This document shows, piece by piece, positions 24,501-32,119 of a DNA stretch of 60,000 nucleotides. Location of the stretch: positions 312,001-372,000 of the forward strand of contig NMRA01000322.1 in NCBI GenBank assembly GCA_002633005.1, in the 5' to 3' direction. The stretch comes from Phoronis australis. Taxonomy: Eukaryota; Phoronida; Phoronidae. Position 1 is the stretch's first letter. The number at the start of each line of letters is the position of its first letter. The translations under genes and the position numbers were made by a program. The notes under the pieces were generated by a model. It was not told the origin of the DNA, did no database searches, and saw nothing but the letters and a program-made list of their open reading frames with translations.

Positions 24501-26235
24501 AGTTAACTGAAAAAATAATATACCAGAGAGTGGGGTAAATCATTTTCTTCGCCAAATCACCCTGAAAAGAAAAACATAAATCATAACGACTGCTTATATT
24601 CAAAATCAAACTGGCAATCACAAAACATAAACATATTCTAAAAGATATCTTTTCATCTAGTAACTTCATGAAACTACATAACCGTGTCAGTGTAAACGTA
24701 AGTCAAGTTATAAAACAAGAGTCAACAAACCTGGTGAGAAAACATAACGTCAAATCAGAACAATGCAATATAGAATTGATTCAGACTAGACACGTATGGG
24801 TCTGACTATTAGAGATATGTGATAAATATGGCTGCACTCGATTCACATAGCTAGTTCAAAAAAGAACTGGTCAAGTGACATTAAAGATAGAGACAACAGA
24901 CCAGGAAGTCTCAGAAATCATACAGAATGTCATTTCCAATTCTTAGTGTGTCTGCTGATTAATCACCCAGATAGCTAGCTCTATGGAAACCGATGTCAAC
25001 AAGGGATCGCTGTGTGCTAACTTGAAATTAAGCCCTCAAAATTTCCCACTGGCCATTTTTACACTGCGTACACCAGGGGATATGACGTCATACCACCTGC
25101 CATGCACTGAACAAGGGACTGCTTGAAGAAGAAGTTTGAGAACGGGAGTATTTCGTCAAGATGCTGTGGAAGGAATTAAATATGACATCGACGGCCTCCT
25201 AAGGAGTCCATCTACGTGCAAAAGGTATTTATAACAACGTGACTTTGAGGCTTTAGTCAGTGAGAGGCATTAAGCCTTGGTGCAAAGCTGTCATATATTT
25301 GTATGTATTTTGACGATAGTCTTCATACAGCTAGCTAGCTGGCTATGTGAGGCATAATTCGCCGAAAAGCTTTCGGCGTATGCTCGCTGGTTCCCTGCGT
25401 GCCGCTAGGTGGTCGGTAGCCAGCACGCAGGTATCACTTAATTTTCCACGGGACTTTTTTTACACCGGCATTTCTAATTGGCTAGTCAAATTCTCAACAG
25501 GCAGCGCTTTACGCAAACAAACTGGCATGACTGATGGACTGAAATGTAAATGAGGTCTGTTGCTACAGACAAATCGGTGCATGATGTTCAGGAAATGTGA
25601 ATCCTAGAAATTGTGGTTGCGCCTTTTCGGAATGCATCTTTCTACTGTCGATGACTTTTGTTTAGGCTACGATACTGTCCTGTATCCATACAGTATGAAT
25701 AACACATCGGTTAAATTGGCCACATTGTACATGTATGTGCTTCAAGCACATGCAGCTATTAAACATAACTGTAGAAATGAAATAGTTGCTGCAACGCGAC
25801 TTGCATGACAAGGCTAAAAATCGTTCACAGTCCGCCATTTTTTACGTTGTTGTAAATCTAACCATGCTGCTGAGGTTACATCAACCAATGCTAAAGCGCG
25901 TGACACTGCGTGATACTTGCATCCTGGCTAAGCACACAGGGAACAGCGAGCTGGCGTATGATGCTCCAATAGGAACTACACGGCCGTCTCTATAGTCAGC
26001 TAGAGACAGTAGTCACTACACTATGATCTTATCAGCTGTGATTTCATGACAAACAGCTGGTGACTTCGCACACATGTTGTTAACTCACTGAAGCGCCCAT
26101 TACGACAAAAACATGAACATCGGTAACGTCCTCATCACCCATCTCCACCAGATCATTTCGCAGCAGAGACAATGCTGCCGGGGAACTCTCAGATTCCGAG
26201 TTCTTCCTGGACTGTTTCATGCCAGTGGCGTCCAT
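12473..26235 (-). CDS. G6PD: Glucose-6-phosphate dehydrogenase, complete, 11 coding exons
   Basis: Oxidises glucose-6-phosphate to 6-phosphogluconolactone and reduces NADP+, the first and rate-setting step of the cytosolic oxidative pentose phosphate pathway. Hand-joined exons (26089-26235, 24524-24561, 23951-24059, 22012-22220, 21222-21377, 19961-20086, 19469-19562, 17408-17624, 14302-14504, 13774-13943, 12473-12557) total 1554 bp, or 517 residues plus stop; the human enzyme has 515. Visible motifs are GASGDLA at residues 47-53 (coenzyme site), EKPFG at 175-179, RIDHYLGKE at 203-211 (substrate binding), DVMQNH with the catalytic His at 268, and a C-terminal GTYKW. There is no signal peptide or membrane segment, so it is cytosolic. 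The start is fixed by an in-frame TGA 18 bases upstream. Every junction keeps phase. All introns begin GT except intron 5 (GC). The gene looks intact, not a pseudogene. Confidence 0.97.
12558..13773 (-). other. G6PD intron 10
   Basis: GT-AG intron of 1216 bp. It holds an A-rich simple stretch of AATAACAATAA type near 13695-13735 and otherwise nothing I recognise. Confidence 0.85.
13774..13943 (-). CDS. G6PD: G6PD coding exon 10
   Basis: 170 bp, residues 434-489. It encodes [40 protein letters not shown] and VKYVYG. The length equals the sum of two vertebrate exons I recall as 77 and 93 bp, so one intron is absent here. The acceptor is CATACAG and the donor AG|GTGAGT. Confidence 0.96.
13944..14301 (-). 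other. G6PD intron 9
   Basis: GT-AG intron of 358 bp with no feature recognised. Confidence 0.85.
14302..14504 (-). CDS. G6PD: G6PD coding exon 9
   Basis: 203 bp, residues 366-433. It encodes [42 protein letters not shown] and [11 protein letters not shown], which form the beta sheet around the structural NADP site. The acceptor is GGCTGCAG and the donor AAG|GTAGGT. Phase with exon 8 is restored through a split Ala codon. Confidence 0.96.
14528..16690 (+). repeat. CTCF-motif tandem array, copy 1 (G6PD intron 8)
   Basis: The longest copy of the family. Degenerate units alternate two modules, one around TGGCCACTAGGTGGYGC (for example 15503-15521, 15933-15948, 16373-16388) and one around TTGCCACTAGGRGGCAC (14905-14918, 16217-16230, 16517-16530). 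They are separated by stretches such as ATTTCATGATGATCCTTTGA and CATCATCTC. The left end (14550-14600) shares AGAGCATTGAAATGYGCCCA with copy 2. The right end (16650-16672) keeps half of the terminal hairpin. No coding capacity is seen. Confidence 0.85.
17106..17260 (-). repeat. GAT-rich dispersed repeat E2, copy in G6PD intron 8
   Basis: The reverse complement reads GGAGCGACACTTGG, then a GATGATGACGATGACGACG-type triplet tract, then TCAGAAATTAGTAAGAAAT. The same order and words occur at 49785-49978 and 49979-50128, so it is a transposed unit and not a chance microsatellite. Confidence 0.75.
17408..17624 (-). CDS. G6PD: G6PD coding exon 8
   Basis: 217 bp, residues 294-365 plus one base. It encodes [34 protein letters not shown] and [15 protein letters not shown]. 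The intron that follows lies about 30 bp further 3' than in the vertebrate gene as I remember it, where the break falls after ERWDG. The acceptor is TTTATCAG and the donor G|GTTAGT. Confidence 0.96.
17859..18005. repeat. 39-bp minisatellite (G6PD intron 7)
   Basis: Nearly four imperfect units around TCATGTGCCAAGCCTAGTCA followed by CATGACCAAGTGTATCATT. The short open frame across it is a by-product of the period being divisible by three. Confidence 0.85.
18410..18880 (+). repeat. CTCF-motif array, copy 2 (G6PD intron 7)
   Basis: Its left end aligns with the left end of the copy at 14.5 kb (AGAGCATTGAAATG at 18455-18468). About 450 bp of degenerate modules follow, including TCACCAGGGGGCACCAGAG at 18791-18809. 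No terminal hairpin is present, so it looks truncated on the right. Confidence 0.8.
19469..19562 (-). CDS. G6PD: G6PD coding exon 7 (catalytic histidine)
   Basis: 94 bp, residues 263-293. It encodes [19 protein letters not shown]; the His of DVMQNH (residue 268) corresponds to the catalytic base of the family. The acceptor is AATTTCAG. The donor AAG|GTCTGC is weak but keeps phase into VKVL of exon 8. Confidence 0.95.
19961..20086 (-). CDS. G6PD: G6PD coding exon 6
   Basis: 126 bp. It encodes [15 protein letters not shown] and [15 protein letters not shown], the start of the large beta+alpha domain that forms the dimer interface and substrate pocket. The acceptor is TTTTTTTAG and the donor AAG|GTTTGT. 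The length equals that of the vertebrate exon as I recall it. Confidence 0.96.
20640..20915 (+). repeat. CTCF-motif array, copy 3 (G6PD intron 5)
   Basis: One module with TCACTAGGGGGCAG at 20747-20760, then a decayed hairpin end (ATGCGCCCACATATG near 20891-20905). Shared words with other copies include CAAAGATACAGAGGCAAACA. Confidence 0.8.
21220..21221 (-). other. G6PD: Non-canonical GC splice donor of G6PD intron 5
   Basis: On the minus strand the boundary reads CTAAG|GCAAGTC. Apart from C in place of T it is a perfect donor consensus, as is typical of GC-AG introns. The nearest alternative GT, four bases downstream, would shift the frame into exon 6, so the GC donor is needed for an intact protein. 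Confidence 0.88.
21222..21377 (-). CDS. G6PD: G6PD coding exon 5 (active site)
   Basis: 156 bp. It encodes [13 protein letters not shown] and [20 protein letters not shown], so it carries the Lys of EKP and the His and Lys of RIDHYLGKE that bind and position the substrate. The acceptor is GCAAAAG. The exon must end after CTA AG, directly before GCAAGT, because the next exon supplies the third base of Arg 220. Confidence 0.96.
21446..21599. repeat. 22-bp minisatellite, 7 units (G6PD intron 4)
   Basis: Seven tandem units of about TGGCCAACAAGGGGYGCTACAA, starting at 21446, 21468, 21490, 21512, 21534, 21556 and 21578, with only single-base differences. It starts 69 bp inside intron 4, close to exon 5. 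The rest of the intron (21600-22011) has a weak match to the array family around 21700. Confidence 0.95.
22012..22220 (-). CDS. G6PD: G6PD coding exon 4
   Basis: 209 bp, residues 99-167 plus two bases. It includes YVQGSYDD and the conserved [13 protein letters not shown], part of the Rossmann-type coenzyme domain. It is three codons shorter than the human exon, in the linker before the ANRLF motif. The acceptor is GGATCAG and the donor GG|GTAAGT. Confidence 0.96.
22221..23950 (-). other. G6PD intron 3
   Basis: GT-AG intron of 1730 bp. It contains a C/T-rich stretch on the plus strand at about 23340-23480 and a short ACCAGG/GGTGGCAA-type segment at 23070-23130 that resembles 60-170. No gene is seen. 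Confidence 0.8.
23951..24059 (-). CDS. G6PD: G6PD coding exon 3
   Basis: 109 bp, residues 62-98. It encodes [20 protein letters not shown] followed by the [10 protein letters not shown] helix, the conserved region after the first nucleotide-binding strand. The acceptor is ATATCAG and the donor AAG|GTAATG. The size equals the vertebrate exon as I remember it. Confidence 0.96.
24060..24523 (-). other. G6PD intron 2
   Basis: GT-AG intron of 464 bp, AT-rich, with nothing recognised. Confidence 0.85.
24524..24561 (-). CDS. G6PD: G6PD coding exon 2 (38-bp microexon)
   Basis: This 38-base exon encodes [12 protein letters not shown] plus two bases of a Trp codon, which complete the coenzyme-binding motif. 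The acceptor is TTTTCAG and the donor TG|GTATAT. It restores exact phase between exons 1 and 3. As I recall, the vertebrate gene has an exon of the same 38-bp size here. It is too short for ORF callers and was found by looking for the missing motif. Confidence 0.95.
25030..25770 (+). repeat. Dispersed element E1, copy in G6PD intron 1
   Basis: Two segments have close relatives elsewhere in the window. 25140-25380 matches the reverse complement of 3690-3880 and shares AATTCGCCGAAAAGCTT. 25380-25765 matches the reverse complement of 7122-7545 at roughly 85-90% by eye. It lies antisense to G6PD. No terminal repeat or target duplication was identified. Confidence 0.75.
26089..26235 (-). CDS. G6PD: G6PD coding exon 1 (start codon)
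   Basis: Encodes residues 1-49, from the initiator to MGAS of the dinucleotide-binding fold. The first 30 residues are Ser-, Lys- and Glu-rich and do not resemble the human N-terminus; the match starts at HVFVVMGAS. The donor is TCA|GTGAGT. It ends in phase 0, in the middle of the GASGDLA motif. Confidence 0.93.
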
Positions 26236-26320
26236 GTTTGTAGGTCTGCTTCAACCTACTTGTAAACTGGACCAGTGTTTATGTGTTGTGAAACTTGTTC
26301 GGATCCTTGACAAGTTCAGT
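26236..26320 (-). other. G6PD: Possible 5'-UTR part of the G6PD start exon
   Basis: A plausible acceptor (TTTTGTCATTGCAG on the minus strand, ending at 26321) lies 85 bases upstream of the ATG. An upstream non-coding first exon is known in the vertebrate gene. Where the first exon and promoter lie is not visible; no TATA box stands out here. Confidence 0.35.
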
Positions 26321-26650
26321 CTGCAATGACAAAATAGGATTTATTAATTACAAGTGTCACTCAGTTACTTTCAAGCTACGCTTCCACTGAAGATCGGAGC
26401 TTTATTGCCAACTGTCGAACTACATACCTCGATTTCCTGGCCCGGATGACTTGCGGTTCTGCTAAGTTTACCGAGGAAAAAGTCAACAGGGATGTTTCAC
26501 ACTGGCAGACAGAGGTTTCATAGGCAACAGCGATCCTAGTGGTTGGATGTGGGATTACAGTTTCGCTGTGGTGAACTTTAGTGGAATCCCTCATGCTTAA
26601 TCTCAAGATCGTGTATGCATGAACTTGGCTTGAATATTCATGTGGACAAT

Positions 26651-26799
26651 CAGTAGCTGGTCATCACCATAGTAATTCCTTATTAGTTTCAAAAATAAGG
26701 AATTACTGTACATTAAAGAGTCACTGGCCACTGCTACTGATTCTCTGAACAGCATGCAGAGCTCAGTGACCCTGCAACTAAGGTGATGACCACCTACTG
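26651..26799. repeat. Nested foldback upstream of G6PD
   Basis: The outer arms 26651-26668 (CAGTAGCTGGTCATCACC) and 26782-26799 are inverted copies with one mismatch. The inner arms 26671-26684 (AGTAATTCCTTATT) and 26694-26707 form a perfect 14-bp stem with a 9-base loop. It looks like a small foldback or MITE about 0.4 kb upstream of the start codon. Confidence 0.8.
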
Positions 26800-26986
26800 A
26801 CTACTCTGTATCTCTCACTTCACTTCATGGATGTCACCTGAGATGTATGTTGGCACTTGTTGTCCTGTGTAAATATCTTGATGATGTCTAACGAATAGAC
26901 GAAACATTGATTTATCGTGAACTTCTTTATTTGTGCGGCGATTGTCCGGTTTTTAATCTTACTGTGGCCAAGAACTGATTTAATTA

Positions 26987-27700
26987 CATAGGCGGATTTA
27001 GGGGGGCCCAGGGGGCCCCCCCCCCCCCNNNNNNNNNNNNNNNNNNNNNNNNNNNNNNNNNNNNNNNNNNNNNNNNNNNNNNNNNNNNNNNNNNNNNNNN
27101 NNNNNNNNNNNNNNNNNNNNNNTGGTAAGATGTGAATTTTAATCGAAGCCATAGTGAATCACTCAGAAACTCGCAATACTCTCTTTGTCAAACCTTATCT
27201 TAAGACGGTTTCCAAAGCAATCCCGTCATTATTGCCAACATGAAAAATGGATTTGGTCTTTTGGGCATTTGAAGACTATTTCAAATACGACAAATTTGTT
27301 AAGAATTGATGGCACAAAATATAAAACGTGTAATAAGCATTACAAAAAGAAGTAGGTTTCGCGCGCAAACGCTGTGGCCCATAAACAAGTAAGTCTTTTA
27401 GTATGAGAGTTGTAGCTAAATCGTGGTGGTGTAGTGGTAACGTACGCGCGCCCTATCTGCCAGTTCGAGTTCGAGTCTTTGAGATGTGCATTATTTTCCT
27501 GTTTGACAGGTTCACCGTGTTTTTTTTTTGCCTTTTGTTCTTGGATAATACTTCAGGAATCAAGGAAAATGCAAACCCCCCTCCCGACCTCCCCCCATTG
27601 GGTACTATGCGCATCTACAATCGTGGGTCAGTTTGCGCAAATGCTTCCAGCCGGACAAAATGTTGGGCCCCCCCCTTGTGATATCCTAGATCCGCCACTG
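26987..27700. mobile_element. Inverted-repeat element with 5-bp target duplication and an internal gap
   Basis: The ends are imperfect inverted repeats: CATAGGCGGATTTAGG on the left, and the complement of CCTAGATCCGCCACTG on the right. They are flanked on both sides by AATTA (26982-26986 and 27701-27705). Inside are poly-G/C runs, 94 N and a tRNA-like promoter segment. No transposase is seen, so it would be non-autonomous. Confidence 0.75.
27427..27478 (+). promoter_or_regulatory. tRNA-like Pol III box A and box B
   Basis: TGGTGTAGTGG (27427-27437) fits box A with one substitution, and AGTTCGAGTCT (27468-27478) approximates box B. A T run follows near 27520. The fold is too poor for a tRNA gene; it is probably a tRNA-derived SINE head or a pseudo-tRNA. 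Confidence 0.45.
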
Positions 27701-27711
27701 AATTAACTACT

Positions 27712-27810
27712 AACAGGATTTTGAGAACAGTGCGTGAAGCATAAAGTTTCATATGAATCCAACCAGTCATTTCTGAGATGTTGCCGAAGTAAGCTAAAAC
27801 TGGACATTTT
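27712..27810 (-). repeat. Dispersed repeat E3, copy 2
   Basis: The reverse complement contains ACATCTCAGAAATGACTGGT, then ATTCATATGAAACTTTATGC, then CGCACTGTTCTCAAAATCCT, in the same order as the copies at 5.6 and 51.2 kb. Confidence 0.6.
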
Positions 27811-29070
27811 TCTAGGATCCCAGATAACTTTTAAATGCTTAAAATCACTGATCCATCACCTTCTTCACACGCACCATTAATCCTTCCTTTTTAGCACTGC
27901 ATATCACAATGGTGAATTCGACTCTCTCCCAAAAACAAGATAATAGTTCGAGTTCCGCAGACATGAGTGTGACATATGGACGTAACCAGCGCTAATGTGT
28001 CGTGTCCATCAACAAGCGAGTTTCTTGTACAAATCTTACCGGTATATGTCATTTCCGTACTTCTCCAATGTCCTGCGAGAAAGTGAAGAGCCACAGCGTG
28101 GTCAAATTCTAAATTACCACAAGCCCAAAGCCTCGCCATTCCTTATTGTAAACCATGGGTAAACAAGTAGAACTATCTGATGACTTTTCACAGTAAACAA
28201 CGGAGGATGACATCTACGTTTACTGCCACTGTTCTATTCTATATTCAGGGCCGTAGGAAGCCGGGGTTAAACCGTGGCAACCGACATAGGCGTGCATGGT
28301 GCCGGGGACAGTCGAGAAAAGAAAGACTGCGAATTACGGATAAGAGAGAAAATTCAAGAGAACATTTAACAAATCTGCATCAGTGCATTTACCTTTTGAG
28401 GACCCTGGCCAGGACACTGTTGCTATGGTCTTCGGCTTTTGTAGCACAGGTCGTCTAAACGCACACATGTATTTCGAAAAATCGAGAAAATTTGTAAAGC
28501 GAAGTTTTAGCGGAGCGTACTAATTTACTATATGTTTAAATTCAATATTAATTTTGCGAATGCAAAACTACATTTGTCTAGAGGCCCCGCTCTGGCAAGG
28601 GATAACAGAGATAACTTTCTCTTTATTTTTTTTCTCGAAACTGTAAATCACCTGAGAAAAATGGAGGACCTTACAGATAACATTAATTGCTGCGCATTTC
28701 CTGATATTTGAAAATATAAGTATTTTCATATTTAGTGGCCCCGCCCTTGAAGGAGGTCATTTATGACATTCAAGTGGTCACCTTTTTGTGTTTTTATTGA
28801 CAAATTCTTACGGGGCCGCTCACGGAGAGAGGGCCCAATGTTGCAATCGATTACCTCAATTTTCCTGTTTTTTGTGAAATCGTACTTTCATTTTGAAGGA
28901 GGTCACTCCCTGCATCGTTTTGGGACCACACGGCGGTGGAATGAACTGTCACTTTTTCCCCCAGCTTAGTGATGTTTAGTCTTTCAATTTAAGGTGTCCC
29001 ATTGCAGACGGTGCCCTCTCTCGGTGGAGTAGTTCGGGGCAAATTTCCCTTTGTCCCTCTATATACATGT
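27811..29070. other. Unassigned intergenic sequence
   Basis: A minus-strand open frame of 82 codons (27891-28139) starts MARLWACGNLEF and contains a good donor (ACCG|GTAAGA near 28041). I find no family match and treat it as unproven. 28735-28910 has two GAAGGAGGTCA words. Confidence 0.4.
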
Positions 29071-29073
29071 ATA

Positions 29074-29171
29074 TCTGAGCGTGCAGGACAAGTGTACACA
29101 GGGACTATATCTGCACGTGCACGACAGGTGCACACAGGCACTATGTCTGCGCGTGCACGACAGGTGTACAC
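29074..29171. repeat. 36-bp minisatellite, 2.7 units
   Basis: Units at 29074, 29110 and 29146 of about TCTGCACGTGCACGACAGGT plus GCACACAGGCACTATG. Each unit has a GTGCAC/GCACGTGC palindrome. Confidence 0.88.
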
Positions 29172-30344
29172 AATCAATTACGGTTGATAAAACTTATTAC
29201 AGATGATTCTTTAAAATAGATTAATTTCGACTATTTCTAAGAATGTTATCACATGTTGTAAGATGTTGATAAGAGTTAATATTAACGAATGGTGTAATAT
29301 AAGATCTAAGTTTTTTCATCAGCCCTAGTAATTTATACGAATTCTTTTCACTAACCAAAAACGATCCTAATCAGACCGATATATGTGAGCGATGATCAGT
29401 CTCATCAGAATTCATATCAACCAAAATGGACGAGCAAGATTATTACACAAGCATTACTTATTCTAAGTTTAGAAAATATGATTAAGACAATGAAGAAGGC
29501 GAACAGTACACAGTGTCTATTTTGTTACGTACAAGTTCATTAAGAATGACGGTAAATATAAAGGGCAAAACTAAACCTTTGAACTAGCAAAGGAGCAATG
29601 TATAATGCATACACAAGTATGCAACAGTCAGGGCACGGGCTTCTGTGTACAAGATCCTGAGGGGCATACTTGTAGCTAGGATGGAGGGAAATTTGTCTTG
29701 TGCGATCCCTCTCCGGAGGGAGAGGCGACACAACAATTCGTGATGATCGACACTAAACATTTTAGCATCAGAAATACTACATAGATTCGTTCAAGTAAGT
29801 CAGGCAAGCGCATTTTAATTAATAATCCACTGGTGCCACCTGCCGCCCTGAAGTGTTGTACCCGGTTCCAGTTCAATCCCGTCCTGCAGCCATTCTATTA
29901 CTGCTTATGAATTTCTGTAATTACATCACGTTTCGTCTCTTACAGTTGCTAAACGTAAATTGAAACATTCTAGAAACCATGTGTAGTTAGTCGTTGTAAC
30001 AAGAGGGGGGTTACATATATCAAACATGACAAATATCAGTGGCGTTGGCGCATCGAATTTTTGAATTAAATGCTGAATGACGTCAATATGAACATGTACG
30101 TGTCTTAACACGCTACGCAATATTGCCACAAGTCAAACTTTAATAATTCTGCTAAAACTAATGATTGCCTAAAGGTATTCCAACAAACACAATATATTCA
30201 TTGACTGGCCTTGGTGCACTACAAGCTTCGAAGTGTAAGACATATCAAATCCAAATTTAAAAAAATATTCTATAAAGAGTTCGTCTAACCCACTTGTTAG
30301 ACGAAGGACAGGCTCTATTTCCTATTTTTTGTAATACTAATTGT

Positions 30345-30580
30345 CGTAGCTCGCTACATAAATATAGACGATCTAAATCTGTGGCCATGACCATAGTACT
30401 CTACATATATAGACACTCTAAATCTATGGTCATGACCATCCGATGAATACAGAATAACGGTATATAGGTAGACACTCTATTTCCATGGTCATGGCCATAA
30501 ATATAGAATAGCGTGCTACACATATAGACATTCTAAATCCATGGCCATAACCATAACATAGAATAGCGCACTAACCCCTG
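30345..30580. repeat. Degenerate tandem repeat of about 65 bp
   Basis: Four imperfect units, each with a TAGACACTCTAAATC-like word followed by CATGGYCATGACCAT, the latter itself palindromic. Confidence 0.7.
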
Positions 30581-30584
30581 TATG

Positions 30585-31965
30585 TAAATCCGACACTGCC
30601 AAGTTTTTTCGAGGGAAGTTGAAATTCCAATTTCATCAAAAAACACAAAACATTCGTGCACAGCACAGCCACTCGAGCCAACCAAAAATTTGAAAAAATA
30701 CAGTAGGATTGCCGCCATCGAAAAGGTGGAAGTTTGAAGAACGTGAAGACCACTACTTGTGAATTACACAAAAGGACAATTTCCGATGGTTAGTTGTAAA
30801 ATAATGTTACTGTTTCTCGTAGTATCACAAGAATAGTATCTCTTTTGAAGATGGTTACTATGAGTTGTTTGTAAGGAATTCCCATTTGTGGAAAATACTG
30901 CTGTCCAGGCTACCGTGACTATTTGTGATGATCGTGTACATGTCGAAAGGGATACTCAAAGAACTCTCGCAATCGTAAACAGATTTCAACGCTATTTTGT
31001 CAGCGGAGTTCAAGTTTACATCGTGAACAGTTATAGGTACCTCTGAAAATACACCTTATTACGAATACCCCATCTCCCATATTCCCCCGGTTACCCGTCA
31101 AAAGTCTGCGAGCATGCATGCGGAAATTGCGCATAACATTCCTGTTTGATAAACATATTCGTTGGTTTGTGATGTGCCTACACATATCGATAGATTCATA
31201 GATGATTTTTGACAATTAGAAGCTAATATTGTTAGAATTGGTGATAATTCAGTGAATTTAATTGCTGCCTGAAGTTGTAAAAACTCTATAATCCGATCCC
31301 CAAATAGTAAAGTGCACTAGACGATTTTGCATTTCTAAAATAACTCTCAAAGACATTGATGAAAGTCGTACACACAAACTGTAAATAGAAAAAACGTTTA
31401 AAAATCCTCAAATAAATAAAATTAAACTCATTTCTTGGAAAGGTTGTCTTCGCAGTTCCTTGGTGTTTTTATATTCTAGTAGTATTGAGTAATGAATTTT
31501 TGTTCTTCAAAACTGAATTGATCGGGTTTTTCCTCAGCCACCAGAAACTGAACTACCGGTCGTGTTTCAACTAGGGATTTTGAAACAGTCCCAAAGACAC
31601 TACACCAGGGACTTCGGGGCACCACCTTTTCAAAAAAAAAAAACTCTTTCAAAGAATGACCACATTTAAATAAAGTTTTCCCGAAACTGGATCACAACAA
31701 AACGAATCTTGACCTTAGAACGAGAACAGACGGCCGCTACGAACTAAGCTGCCTGTCTCAAGTGAATCATAGTTGAGCTGACCAGCAACTAGCTTTAGTT
31801 CAACGGGAATTTCGTATTTTCACAGTTAGATCTCAGCTATATAGCTACTTGAGGCAGCTCCTCGCTATATAGGTCAGTGTACTGGTCCTTGGCCCATTCT
31901 TACTCTTCGTGTAGGTTCACGGTTACTCAACTCAGTCTTAATGGCTGGATCCCCGGGATTGCCGT
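30585..31965. other. Unassigned intergenic sequence
   Basis: No gene established. A minus-strand open frame at 30533-30718 begins with ATGGCGGCAATCC in a YY1-like context but matches no family I know. Confidence 0.4.
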
Positions 31966-31967
31966 CC

Positions 31968-32116
31968 CACAGGCGGATCCAGGATTTTAAGTTGGGGGTA
32001 GGGGGCAGGGCAGAGTATTAGCAACGGTTTTACCAGTCAGAAATTGGCACCTCCAAACTGACAAATGGAATCTGGGAGAATTTTCGGAGGGTCATGGCCC
32101 CCTAAATCCGCCACTG
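31968..32116. mobile_element. Short inverted-repeat element of the same GGCGGAT family
   Basis: Ends with CACAGGCGGATCCAGG and the complement of CCTAAATCCGCCACTG, the same termini as the element at 26987. It is only 149 bp long. No clear target duplication is visible. Confidence 0.65.
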
Positions 32117-32119
32117 TGC

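Noticed and set aside
7337-25553. Two open frames (7337-7573 minus, 25347-25553 plus) with similar proteins sharing RAARWSVA and SALRKQ
   Set aside because: Comparing the copies codon by codon, about three quarters of the differences are at first or second positions and most change the residue. They behave like copies of a non-coding repeat, not a conserved protein.
30805-30822. Minus-strand Tyr-Glu-Lys-Gln-stop as the last IMPDH exon
   Set aside because: No splice acceptor directly upstream in the needed phase.
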